Shown here: piece after piece, positions 17,146 to 25,153 of the stretch
Layout: each line of letters begins with the position of its first letter
Position numbering within the stretch: position 1 is the first letter of the stretch
Assembly (NCBI RefSeq): GCF_021919345.1
Contig: NZ_CP089293.1
Span: forward strand, 3,534,001-3,598,000
Reading direction: 5' to 3'
From: Paenarthrobacter nicotinovorans
Lineage (GTDB): Bacteria > Actinomycetota > Actinomycetes > Actinomycetales > Micrococcaceae
Length of the DNA: 64,000 nt
The notes under the pieces: model-generated
The model's database searches: none
The model's input: the letters and a program-made list of their open reading frames with translations, nothing else
Told to the model about the DNA's origin: nothing
Position numbers and translations under genes: made by a program

Positions 17146-17231
17146 TTCTGCTGGATCATTCGTCATCGCCCCGACGCTGTCCCCGGTAATCCGGGGATCT
17201 TCAGAGGGAACAAGCGAATGATCCAGCAGAA
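17146..17231. repeat. Structured inverted repeat with nested hairpin
   Basis: TTCTGCTGGATCATTCG (17146-17162) pairs perfectly with its reverse complement at 17215-17231. Between the arms, CCCCGGTAATCCGGGG (17181-17196) forms a second hairpin. The outer stem is 17 bp with no mismatches, and there is no T-run on either side. It could end transcription of the envelope operon, act as a structured RNA, or be a small non-autonomous mobile element. Confidence 0.6.
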
Positions 17232-17531
17232 AACGGGACGCACTGAGTCGGGCTGCTGGTCCGCGATGGCATACAACGCTGTGATCGGTCCTCGGATCAG
17301 GACAGCCCCTTGGTGAGCCTGACTAGCGTCAGGAGTGAGCCTTACTGCTCTCTTTCGACCGCTGAAGGTCCCTAAATCAACCCTTTTTGGATGAATTTGA
17401 TGTGCGGGTCATTCAACGGAGGTCAATGGTCCACCACATCAAAGCCCGCGCTGAGGATCCGGTCACATTCTGTTTACACGGCAGCTATGGCCTTCTGGTA
17501 TCCCAAAGTGTAATCTCCATCACATTCCCTC

Positions 17532-17560
17532 ATGCGAAATTCGCATTCCGTATGACGGAA
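17532..17560. promoter_or_regulatory. Two adjacent operator-like palindromes
   Basis: ATGCGAAATTCGCAT has perfect 7-bp arms around one base. TTCCGTATGACGGAA, which shares its first base with the end of that palindrome, has perfect 6-bp arms around three bases. Both lie about 30-55 bp before the MFS start, where a repressor or activator would bind. TTCCG/CGGAA arms resemble IclR-family sites, but no such regulator gene is in the window. Confidence 0.5.
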
Positions 17561-17589
17561 CCCCTTCAGAGCTCAGTAAGGAGCGCACT

Positions 17590-19029
17590 GTGGAAAAAGA
17601 CCTTGCCCAGGAGACTGCAACACCGCGGACCGGATCCCTGGCACAACAAATCGAAGGCGCGTATCAGCGGATCGGGGTGACCGGCGCGCACCGCCAGATC
17701 GTCTTCATGATCCTGCTGGGTGTCTTCTTCGACGCCCTTGAACAAAATGCCGTAGGCATCACCGGCCCCATCCTTCGCCAGTCCTGGGGATTGGGCGCCA
17801 CCGAAATCGGCTTGCTGAACACAATGACGTTTACGGCAACCGCACTCGGACGGCTGGCGACGGGCCTGATCGTCGACAAATACGGCCGGCGCCACATGCT
17901 GGTTATCAACCTCATCATCTTCGCCGGAGGCTCGTTGCTCTGCGCTGTGGCCCCCAACTATCCCATCCTGGCGGTCGGACGCTTCATCGTCGGCTTCGGA
18001 TTGGGCGGCGAAATCGCGGTAGCCGTGATCATGATGGCGGAGTTCTTCGCTGCCAAACACCGTGGCACGGCGGTTGGCCTGATCAACGTCACCGCTGCAG
18101 GCTTAGGCAACATGCTGGCACCGGCCTTCGGCATCCTCGTCTTCACCCTCTTCGACGGCCCGGACAAGTGGCGCTGGGTGTTCGGCCTTCTGTTCATCCC
18201 CGCACTGCTGGTGATGTTCTTCCGTCGCTACGTTCCGGAAACGCCCCGCTTCCTGGCCTCGCAAGGAAAGATCGACGAAGCGAACCTGGTCATCACCCGG
18301 CTGGCACACAACAAGCTCTCCGGCCCCGTCACCGATCCCGAAACCTATATCACCGCAGTCCCCGACCCCGTGGTGGTGAAGACGTCCGGACATTGGAAGG
18401 ACGCACTCCGCGGCAAGCTCCTCAAGCGTACGGTCCTGCTGTGCGTCGCCGTCTGCATGTCCTACGCCGCCCAGATCTCCATGCTGACGCTCATGCCAAC
18501 CATCCTGGTGTCCCGGGGTTACGCCGTGAACACCAGCCTGTGGTTCACGCTGATCATGCAATCAGGTTCCTTGCTGGGCGCCTGCACTGCCGCATACCTC
18601 GCCAGCCGGCTGCCCCGAAAAAAGGTCCTGACATCGGCTGCGATCCTGGGCTGCCTGTCCGGGCTGTCCATGGCTTTCCTGGCCAGCGACATCGTGCTCA
18701 TTGTGATCTTCGGGGTGCTCTTCAACTTCTCCGTGATCATCCTGAACACCACTATTTGGCTGTTCGCTCCGGAGCTCTACCCCACCCGCACCCGCGGGTT
18801 CGGAACGTCCATCATCCTGGCCGCGGGTTCCCTTTCCGGCGGCTTGTTCCCGCTCATTTCAGGGGCTGTCTTCGATTCGGCCGGACTGCCGGGGATGTTC
18901 ACCACACTGGCAGTGTTGTTCATTGTCCTGGCCGTCGTGGTCCAGTTCCCACCGGAAACCTTCGGCAAGCCCTTGGAAGAAGACGCCGAACCGAACGAGG
19001 ACGAGGAGTCTGCCATCTATGGGCACTGA
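17590..19029 (+). CDS. MFS transporter (MHS/sugar-porter-like)
   Basis: A 479-residue, 12-helix major facilitator. Signature loops are present: RLATGLIVDKYGRRHMLV between helices 2 and 3, and an RYVPETPRFLASQG segment in the central loop. ELYPTRTRGFGTS between helices 10 and 11 is typical of metabolite:proton symporters of the AAHS/sugar-porter type. The GTG start is backed by AAGGAG at a good distance. The next gene starts inside its 3' end, so the two are co-transcribed. The substrate is unknown; the racemase-like partner suggests an amino-acid, hydantoin or organic-acid derivative. Confidence 0.9.
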   Translation: MEKDLAQETATPRTGSLAQQIEGAYQRIGVTGAHRQIVFMILLGVFFDALEQNAVGITGPILRQSWGLGATEIGLLNTMTFTATALGRLATGLIVDKYGRRHMLVINLIIFAGGSLLCAVAPNYPILAVGRFIVGFGLGGEIAVAVIMMAEFFAAKHRGTAVGLINVTAAGLGNMLAPAFGILVFTLFDGPDKWRWVFGLLFIPALLVMFFRRYVPETPRFLASQGKIDEANLVITRLAHNKLSGPVTDPETYITAVPDPVVVKTSGHWKDALRGKLLKRTVLLCVAVCMSYAAQISMLTLMPTILVSRGYAVNTSLWFTLIMQSGSLLGACTAAYLASRLPRKKVLTSAAILGCLSGLSMAFLASDIVLIVIFGVLFNFSVIILNTTIWLFAPELYPTRTRGFGTSIILAAGSLSGGLFPLISGAVFDSAGLPGMFTTLAVLFIVLAVVVQFPPETFGKPLEEDAEPNEDEESAIYGH

Positions 19030-19732
19030 CAGTCACGCACCGAGAGACAAAACAGTCCTGCTGATCAATCCGAACACCAACAGCAACACCACCGCCATGA
19101 TGGTGAACCTCGCCGCGGAGACTCTCGCGTCACACGGCCTCCGGGTCACCGGAATCACCGCAGCCGCCGGCCCCTCCATGATCGTGGACCCGGAGAGTCT
19201 GGCCGAGTCCGCGGAACACGTCAGGGAAGCAGCCCACGGCTACCTTTCAGGACCCGACGGCGGCAGGGTCGCCGCAGTGATCGTGGCGGCAATCGGCGAT
19301 CCCGGGCGTGAGCAACTGGACCGAGAGCTGGAGATTCCCGTGGTCGGGATCGGGCAGGGTTCCCTCCATGCCGCCGCCCACCACCCCGACGGGCACCTTC
19401 GCCGTTTCGCCATGGCAACGAGCACACCGTTGCTGGTGGAGGCACTGGGCAAACTGGTAGCAGCCCACGGGTTCCAAGAGTCCTTTGCCGGTGTTCGCTT
19501 GACGGAGTCCGAGCCCCTGGTCCTGGCGGCCGACCCCGAAAGACAGTACCGGGAACTGGCCCATGCTGTGTCTGCGGCATCGGAAATGGATGGTGCGGAC
19601 GCAGTGATCATCGCCGGTGGCCCGCTCAGTGCCACCGCCCGGCGACTTGCCGAGTCCACCTCCGTCGCCATCATCCAACCGGTGCCCAGCGCCTGCCGGC
19701 TGTTGCTCACCTTGCTGGCGAAGGACAGCTGA
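19019..19732 (+). CDS. Asp/Glu/hydantoin racemase-like protein lacking catalytic cysteines
   Basis: A 237-residue member of the Asp/Glu racemase superfamily. Its N-terminus, VLLINPNTNSNTTAMMVNLA, is diagnostic of hydantoin racemases. Family enzymes use two cysteines, the first just before GDPG and the second in a GC segment near residue 195. Here those positions read VAAIGDPG and IIAGGPLS, so both are replaced. Only one cysteine is seen, near the C-terminus. It is either a pseudoenzyme or has another chemistry, as in decarboxylase or isomerase relatives that use a single cysteine. It overlaps the MFS gene by 11 bp. Confidence 0.85.
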   Translation: MGTDSHAPRDKTVLLINPNTNSNTTAMMVNLAAETLASHGLRVTGITAAAGPSMIVDPESLAESAEHVREAAHGYLSGPDGGRVAAVIVAAIGDPGREQLDRELEIPVVGIGQGSLHAAAHHPDGHLRRFAMATSTPLLVEALGKLVAAHGFQESFAGVRLTESEPLVLAADPERQYRELAHAVSAASEMDGADAVIIAGGPLSATARRLAESTSVAIIQPVPSACRLLLTLLAKDS

Positions 19733-19750
19733 CCACACGCCAGTCGCAAC

Positions 19751-19780
19751 CCGACGGCGGTCCGCAAGGGCCGCCGTCGG
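19751..19780 (+). terminator. Terminator hairpin after racemase-like gene
   Basis: CCGACGGCGG and CCGCCGTCGG form a perfect 10-bp stem around a 10-base loop, about 20 bases after the stop. There is no long T-run, as is common in high-GC actinobacteria. Confidence 0.7.
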
Positions 19781-19932
19781 GCGTCACTGCACGAGGCGCG
19801 TCCCTGCCGCAAGCCTCACCCGCAAACTTGATGCGAACTTGAGCCAATCGAAAAGGTTCCTTGATGTAGCGGCGCCACGCTGGAATCAGCCGGAATACCA
19901 ATACAAAGGCATTCCGACAACGAATTTCCGGT

Positions 19933-20433
19933 ATGAAGCACAACGATGTGGGGGAACCAGTGGAACAGTCAGCAGCCGTCGACGAGGTGGTGGCCGTGAA
20001 GGGCATCATCCAGGACCAGAACCCCGTGGATTTCTATGCGTTGGGTGTCGCAGGGTGCATCGACCGCCTTGCCGCGCCGCTTCGCCGCGCCGGTGTCACG
20101 GTCCACTGGCATACTCCCCACCACGGCATCGAGATCTCGTCCTCCGCCGCAGGGCTCCTGTACCATGTGGCGCAGGAAGCGTTCAGCAACACGTTGAACT
20201 ACGCCAACGCCAGTGAACTCACCATCCGCCTCAACGCTGTCTACCATGGCATCCAGCTCACCATCACGGACGACGGCGACGGCTTCGAGATCCACGCTGC
20301 GCCCAGCGGCCGCAGGCATGGTTTTGGATTGCTGTTGATGTCTATCGCCGTTCACGACGCCGGCGGGACAGTCGACATCGACTCCGCGGTTGGGCGGGGC
20401 ACCAGTGTCCGGGTGACACTGCCGCTGGATTGA
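19933..20433 (+). CDS. Orphan histidine-kinase-like ATPase domain protein
   Basis: A 166-residue protein made almost only of an HATPase_c domain. The N-box region is HVAQEAFSNTLNYANASELT, followed by ITDDGDGF and GFGLLLM, as in the NarL-linked (HPK7) kinases. No dimerisation/phospho-acceptor helix with a histidine is visible, no membrane segment is present, and no response regulator is adjacent. It may act as an anti-sigma-like or partner kinase, or be a decayed two-component kinase. A GTG ten codons in (after GGGGGAACCA) has a better ribosome site than the first ATG, so the protein may be 157 residues. Confidence 0.75.
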   Translation: MKHNDVGEPVEQSAAVDEVVAVKGIIQDQNPVDFYALGVAGCIDRLAAPLRRAGVTVHWHTPHHGIEISSSAAGLLYHVAQEAFSNTLNYANASELTIRLNAVYHGIQLTITDDGDGFEIHAAPSGRRHGFGLLLMSIAVHDAGGTVDIDSAVGRGTSVRVTLPLD

Positions 20434-20540
20434 GTCCGATTTGGGACCTTTATTGGGTACCTGAGCCATGGAACAACTGACGTTCCGGACGTATTCTGTA
20501 GCTACTTTTCAGCCTGGCATCCCTACGGATTGGCACGAAA

Positions 20541-22724
20541 ATGGCGCGGAACAACAGAGGACCACTGGGTCTGGGCAAGGTCCTGTTAAGGATCTTCGGG
20601 TTCTTCTTCGTGAGCCTGCTCTGCGGGGTGTTGATCTCCGGCTTCGTGGTCCCGGTGGTTGCCCTCACCAGCACAACCGTGGGTGGGTCCATAGGTTTCT
20701 ACGAGAGTCTTCCCAGCCAGCTCGACGTGGAGTCACCTTCCCTTTCCAGCAAGGTGGTCACCGCTGACGGCCAACTCATCGCCACGTTTTTCGCCGAGAA
20801 CAGGGTCAAGGTTCCTCTCGAGGACATGTCGCCGTTCATCCGCGAAGCAATCGTAGCCATCGAAGACAGCCGTTTCTACGAGCATCCGGGTGTGGATGCG
20901 CACGGAATCATGCGGGCGCTGACCTCCAACCTGACCAAAGGAACCAAGCAGGGGGCCTCCACGCTGACGCAGCAGTACGTCACCAACGTGCTTAACGAGT
21001 CCCGGCTTTCACAGGGCCGCCCCGAGGACGTAGTACTCAGCGGCGAGAAAACAGTGGGAGACAAGCTGCGCGAGATCAAGCTCGCCCTGGAACTGGAGAA
21101 ACGCTTCAGCAAGGACCAGATCCTTGAGGGATACCTGAACATCGTGTTCTTCAACAGGAATGCTTACGGCATCGAAGCTGCGTCCCGCTACTTCTTCAGC
21201 ACCTCCGCCGCGGAGCTGACACTGCCCCAGGCGGCGCTGTTGGCAGGCCTGGTGAATGGTCCCAGCATCTACGACCCCACGGTCGACCCGGCGGCAGCAC
21301 TGGCCAGGCGCAACCTGGTACTGGACCGGATGCTCGAACAGGGGAAGATCACCCCCGTGGACCATGGCGTGGCTGTGGCAACACCGGTGGAATTGAACAT
21401 CACTCCATCCCTTCAAGGATGTGCCGGTGCTGCCATTGCCACGTATTTCTGCGATTACATCTCGCACCTCATCCTTAACAACGAGGCCTACGGTGACACG
21501 GTGCAGGATCGTGAACGGCTCCTGTATCGCGGCGGCCTCACCATCACCACCACACTGGACAGCAGGCTCCAGGCCATCGCCCAGCAACAGGTGGACGCAT
21601 CCGCCGGTGATAACCCGGACAAATGGGGTGCTGCCATGACCACCGTGCAGCCAGGTACCGGTAAGGTCCTGGCGATGGCCCAGAACACGGTGTTCGTTCC
21701 ACAAGAGGGGAAGTTCGACACCCAGCTGAACTTCAACGTGGATGCAAAAGACGAGAACGGCTACGACCTGAACGGCGCCGGAGGTTTCCAGCCCGGTTCC
21801 ACCATGAAGCCCTTCATCTATGCGGAGTGGCTCAACGAAGGCAAGAACCCCACCGCCGTGGTGGACGCATCACGGCGGGTATACCCCGTGGGCTTCCCTT
21901 GGCGTTCCAGTTGCGGCAAGGTGCTGGGCGGCTACAGTACGGCACAGAAGGCACAAAACCTTGGCGCGGATGACGACCTGCAGAACAACGACCCTGGCTA
22001 CTACCGCCCCATGCCCATCAACTACGGCCTCTACAACTCCATCAATACGGCCACTTTCGCCACGGCGGCACAGCTGGACTTCTGCGGAATCCAGCGGATG
22101 GTGGACACAGTTGGCCTGCACAGCGGGCTGGACAATGCCCCAATCAACATGCACCAGATCGGCAATCTACTGGGCTCCATCGGCGTCGCGCCTCTTGTGT
22201 TGGCGAGCGCCTACGCCACCTTCGCCAATGACGGCACCTACTGCAAGCCCATCGCCATCACGGAGATCAGCGACGCCCAGGGCAGGGAATACGAAGCGCA
22301 GACGCCGGAATGCCGTGAAGCCGTCAAGCCGGCTGTGGCACGGGGCGTAAATGCCGTACTCCAGGATGTGCTCAAGATGGGATCCGGCGTCTACATCGAA
22401 CCCAAGGTCCAAAGCAGGGTCCCGGTAGCCGCCAAGACCGGAACGTCCAACAACAACGGCGCCACCTGGGTGGCCGGGTACACGACGGCGCTCGCCACGG
22501 CGTCGTTCTTTGGGGACACGACGGCGGGACAACAGCGGGCGGGCCAGAACGTCACCATCAACGGCAAGTTCTACAAATCCTTGGACGGCTACATGATCGC
22601 CGGTCCGCAATGGGCGAACTACATGATGGAAGCCACGGCGCTCTACCCGAGCGGACCCTTTGTAGCTCCTGCTCCCTCACCCGCCCAACAGCCCAGCACC
22701 AGTCCGGCAGCGCCGCAACGGTAG
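20541..22724 (+). CDS. Class A penicillin-binding protein (transglycosylase/transpeptidase)
   Basis: A 727-residue bifunctional peptidoglycan synthase. One membrane segment (residues about 15-45) anchors it. The GT51 domain shows AIVAIEDSRFYEHPGVD and GASTLTQQYVTNVL. The transpeptidase domain has all three motifs: SxxK in GSTMKPF (near residue 418), SxN in YNSINTATF (near 498) and KTG in AAKTGTSNN (near 631). A Pro/Ala/Ser-rich tail ends the protein. It polymerises and cross-links the cell wall. It stands alone; no strong ribosome site is visible. Confidence 0.94.
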   Translation: MARNNRGPLGLGKVLLRIFGFFFVSLLCGVLISGFVVPVVALTSTTVGGSIGFYESLPSQLDVESPSLSSKVVTADGQLIATFFAENRVKVPLEDMSPFIREAIVAIEDSRFYEHPGVDAHGIMRALTSNLTKGTKQGASTLTQQYVTNVLNESRLSQGRPEDVVLSGEKTVGDKLREIKLALELEKRFSKDQILEGYLNIVFFNRNAYGIEAASRYFFSTSAAELTLPQAALLAGLVNGPSIYDPTVDPAAALARRNLVLDRMLEQGKITPVDHGVAVATPVELNITPSLQGCAGAAIATYFCDYISHLILNNEAYGDTVQDRERLLYRGGLTITTTLDSRLQAIAQQQVDASAGDNPDKWGAAMTTVQPGTGKVLAMAQNTVFVPQEGKFDTQLNFNVDAKDENGYDLNGAGGFQPGSTMKPFIYAEWLNEGKNPTAVVDASRRVYPVGFPWRSSCGKVLGGYSTAQKAQNLGADDDLQNNDPGYYRPMPINYGLYNSINTATFATAAQLDFCGIQRMVDTVGLHSGLDNAPINMHQIGNLLGSIGVAPLVLASAYATFANDGTYCKPIAITEISDAQGREYEAQTPECREAVKPAVARGVNAVLQDVLKMGSGVYIEPKVQSRVPVAAKTGTSNNNGATWVAGYTTALATASFFGDTTAGQQRAGQNVTINGKFYKSLDGYMIAGPQWANYMMEATALYPSGPFVAPAPSPAQQPSTSPAAPQR

Positions 22725-22779
22725 CCGTGCCACAGGTGACGTTGACGTCCCCGGGGGGGGCTTCCGACGTCGGACGTCG

Positions 22780-22842
22780 CGTTGCGGGGCCCGCTCTGCG
22801 TGGCATTCCCAACGCACAGCGCGCAAAGCGGGCCTCACAACG
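22780..22842. repeat. Dispersed palindromic repeat, copy 2
   Basis: Arms at 22780-22800 and 22822-22842 match at 18 of 21 positions, with the core GGCCCGCTCTGCG on the left and its near complement on the right. The left arm agrees with copy 1 at 7916 in 19 of 21 bases, and the loop is also 21 bases. It again lies just beyond a stop codon, eight bases from the end of the amidotransferase gene. Confidence 0.78.
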
Positions 22843-22849
22843 GGAGGGG

Positions 22850-23581
22850 CTAGCGGGCGTAGCGCTCCGTGAAATTCCTGAGCACGCGCATGGGCTCTGT
22901 CACGGACGATTTCCGGGCTGTCTCGATGAGTTCATCGGCTTCGTGGGGCGGGAAATATCCGGCGTTCTTGTAGATGTTGATCCGCGTGATGAGTCCGTCG
23001 GCGTCCAGCTCGGGGTGGAACTGGGTTGCGTAGAGGTTGTTCTTGATGCGGAACATGTGCACGGGGCAGGCCTCCGAGCTGGCCAGCAATACTGCGTTCG
23101 GGGGCAGCTGGCTGCACGCTTCCTTGTGGCCGACGAAGGCCTCGAACCGGTGCGGGAGACCCTTCAGCAGCGGATCCCGGTCCCCTTCCGTCGTCAGGGT
23201 GATCTCCGTAGCTCCCACCGGCTCTCCGAAGCGCCGGTCAATGACTGCGCCCTGGTGCACTCCCAGCGTGCCGACACCGTAGCAGGCACCCAGGAAGGGG
23301 AAGTCTTCCGCCACGATCCTGTCCAGGAGGGATGAGAGTTCCGTCTCAACCCGGACCTGGTCTGCGCTCTTCTCCTCCACAGGATCGCTAGAGGTGTAGG
23401 GACTTCCACCCACGATCACCCCGGAGTAGTCCGACAGTTCAAGAGGCGGCAAAGGCCCGGATTCCAGCCGGATCCGGATCAATTCGTCCGGTTTCAGTCC
23501 GCAGTAGCGTAGGTAAGCCTGGTACTCGTCATCTGCTGCGGCGTCTTCGGCGCGGGTAGCCAGCAATAGGAAGGGCTTCAC
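22850..23581 (-). CDS. Class I glutamine amidotransferase
   Basis: A 243-residue stand-alone GATase1 protein of the GMP-synthase-like type. The catalytic triad is visible: Cys in FPFLGACYGVGTLG, and His and Glu in ATQFHPELD. The oxyanion segment is VIVGGSPYTSSD. No synthetase domain is attached, so the acceptor reaction is unknown; related proteins are gamma-glutamyl hydrolases or peptidases. I start it at the GTG (KPFLLLATRAEDAAADDEYQ) because homologous N-termini begin there and the longer frame would overlap the divergent promoter. No strong ribosome site supports this. Confidence 0.87.
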   Translation of the reverse strand: MKPFLLLATRAEDAAADDEYQAYLRYCGLKPDELIRIRLESGPLPPLELSDYSGVIVGGSPYTSSDPVEEKSADQVRVETELSSLLDRIVAEDFPFLGACYGVGTLGVHQGAVIDRRFGEPVGATEITLTTEGDRDPLLKGLPHRFEAFVGHKEACSQLPPNAVLLASSEACPVHMFRIKNNLYATQFHPELDADGLITRINIYKNAGYFPPHEADELIETARKSSVTEPMRVLRNFTERYAR

Positions 23582-23736
23582 AGGCCAAGTCTGCGTGAGG
23601 AATGGCCGGGAGACAAAGTGTGTTGCTGCAAGGGGGTGTCTGACAGGGACTCCCTCACACCGCCGTGGCTGCATACCGTTGTACGGACCCCCATGAAACA
23701 GCACCCCGAGCTTGACCCATCCCTGAGGAGCAATCT

Positions 23737-24978
23737 TTGACGCAGGACCCTTCGGTCGTCGAAACACCATCGCCCACGGCGTCACCCGCTGAAAGGCAGC
23801 AGCCCAGGAAGATCCCCTGGGGCGGACTGCTTGTGCTGGCAGCGGCCGGGTTTACTGCGGTAACCACCGAGCTTCTTCCATCCGGCTTGCTTCCGCAAAT
23901 CAGCCGCGACCTCGGTGTCGACGAGTCGGCAGTTGGTTCGCTGACCGCCGTGTATGCGGCGATCATCGTCTTCACGGCGCTCCCCCTATCCCGGTTCCTG
24001 GCCGGCAGGGTTCCCCGCAAGACGCTGCTGATCGCCACCGTGCTGGCTTTTGCGCTCAGCAATGTCCTGCTGGCGTTGAGCCCCGAGCTGGGGTGGGCGA
24101 TCGGGGCCAGGCTACTCGGCGGCATCGCGCACGGGATGCTGTGGTCCAGCATGGCGCCCTACGTGGCACGAATCGTTCCGGCACACTCCGTGGGTAAATC
24201 CATGGCCGTGGTGTTCAGCGGCAACAGCATCGCACTTGCAGTGGGGGCTCCCATCGGCACACTCATGGGTTCACTGATGACCTGGCGTGCTTCCTTCCTG
24301 GTTCTCGCGGGCGTGGGCGTGCTGCTGGCCGTGTTGGCTTTCTGGCTCCTTCCCGGCGCTCACGACAACGCCAGCCAGAAGGCTCCGTCCCTGCGTGCTG
24401 CCATGAAACTGCCGGGCGTCATCGCCGTGGCCATCGCCTGGCCCCTCCTGCTCCTGGCCCACTTCACCCTGTTCACCTACGTGGCGCCCTTCCTACTGGC
24501 TTCCGGGCTGCCGGAATCGGCCACCAGCATCTCCCTGTCCGTGGTGGGAATCGCCAGCCTGGTGGGGATTTGGATTGCCGGCATGACCGCCGACTCCCGT
24601 CCACGTGCCTCGGTGATTGCCGCCGTCGGACTCCTGACTCTTGCCTTCGCCCTGCTGCCGGCACTGGGCGGCACCTGGGTGGGGGCGTTCGGGCTGATGA
24701 CGCTGTGGGGTATCGCGTTCGGCGCGGTGGGCATCTACAACCAGGCAGCGATTCTCCGGGCCGGCGGCGAGCACAAGGACGCTGCCAATGGCCTCACCGT
24801 GGTGACCATCCAACTGGGGATCGCCGTCGGGGCTGTCTATGGCGCGTTCGCCCTCACCACGGTGGGCGCCCAGCTGGTGCCCCTGGCCGCGGCGGTTCCG
24901 ACAGCGATAGCGCTGGTCATCATCATCGCCAGCAGGCGCGGCGGCTACCCGGCCGGACCCCGGGAGAAGCGCCGTTAA
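23737..24978 (+). CDS. MFS exporter (DHA1-type)
   Basis: A 413-residue, 12-helix transporter. The N-terminal helix carries TTELLPSGLLPQISRDLGVD, typical of the arabinose-efflux/CmlA-like DHA1 group. FLAGRVPRKTLLI between helices 2 and 3 and LGGIAHGMLWSSMAPYVARI in helix 4 match too. Likely substrates are drugs or metabolites, exported by proton antiport. The start is TTG with GAGGAG six bases before it. It is divergent from the amidotransferase, with about 155 bp between starts. Confidence 0.88.
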   Translation: MTQDPSVVETPSPTASPAERQQPRKIPWGGLLVLAAAGFTAVTTELLPSGLLPQISRDLGVDESAVGSLTAVYAAIIVFTALPLSRFLAGRVPRKTLLIATVLAFALSNVLLALSPELGWAIGARLLGGIAHGMLWSSMAPYVARIVPAHSVGKSMAVVFSGNSIALAVGAPIGTLMGSLMTWRASFLVLAGVGVLLAVLAFWLLPGAHDNASQKAPSLRAAMKLPGVIAVAIAWPLLLLAHFTLFTYVAPFLLASGLPESATSISLSVVGIASLVGIWIAGMTADSRPRASVIAAVGLLTLAFALLPALGGTWVGAFGLMTLWGIAFGAVGIYNQAAILRAGGEHKDAANGLTVVTIQLGIAVGAVYGAFALTTVGAQLVPLAAAVPTAIALVIIIASRRGGYPAGPREKRR

Positions 24979-25027
24979 CATCCCCGAAACATGCCAGTGA
25001 CCTGATCTTCACGAACGGGAGATTTCT

Positions 25028-25043
25028 GTAACTTACCTGCAAC
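25028..25043 (+). promoter_or_regulatory. Candidate GlnR box upstream of amt
   Basis: GTAAC-TTACCT-GCAAC matches the actinobacterial GlnR half-site pair GTnAC-n6-GnAAC exactly. It lies about 110 bp before the ammonium channel start. A looser GAAAC-n6 element follows at 25061. GlnR activates nitrogen-uptake genes in Streptomyces and Mycobacterium; its use here is inferred. Confidence 0.45.
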
Positions 25044-25153
25044 TTAGCTCTTCTGAGTCGGAAACATAGCTCACCGAATATTGATCGGGGGGCTTTACGG
25101 GAGCCGGATAAATCACGGCTCGTTTCGGACAGGCTTGAAAGAAGGGAACGCAG

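Larger units (their letters stand above)
17128..17589. other. Gene-free region between envelope operon and MFS gene
   Basis: About 460 bases without a credible coding frame. It holds the long inverted repeat at 17146-17231 near its left end and two operator-like palindromes near its right end. The middle part (17240-17520) has a lower GC content than the flanks, and I see nothing recognisable in it. Confidence 0.6.

Noticed and set aside
17387..17680. Possible 97-residue gene before the MFS transporter
   Set aside because: It runs into the MFS gene in another frame, has no ribosome site and no motif; the palindromes within it fit a promoter better.
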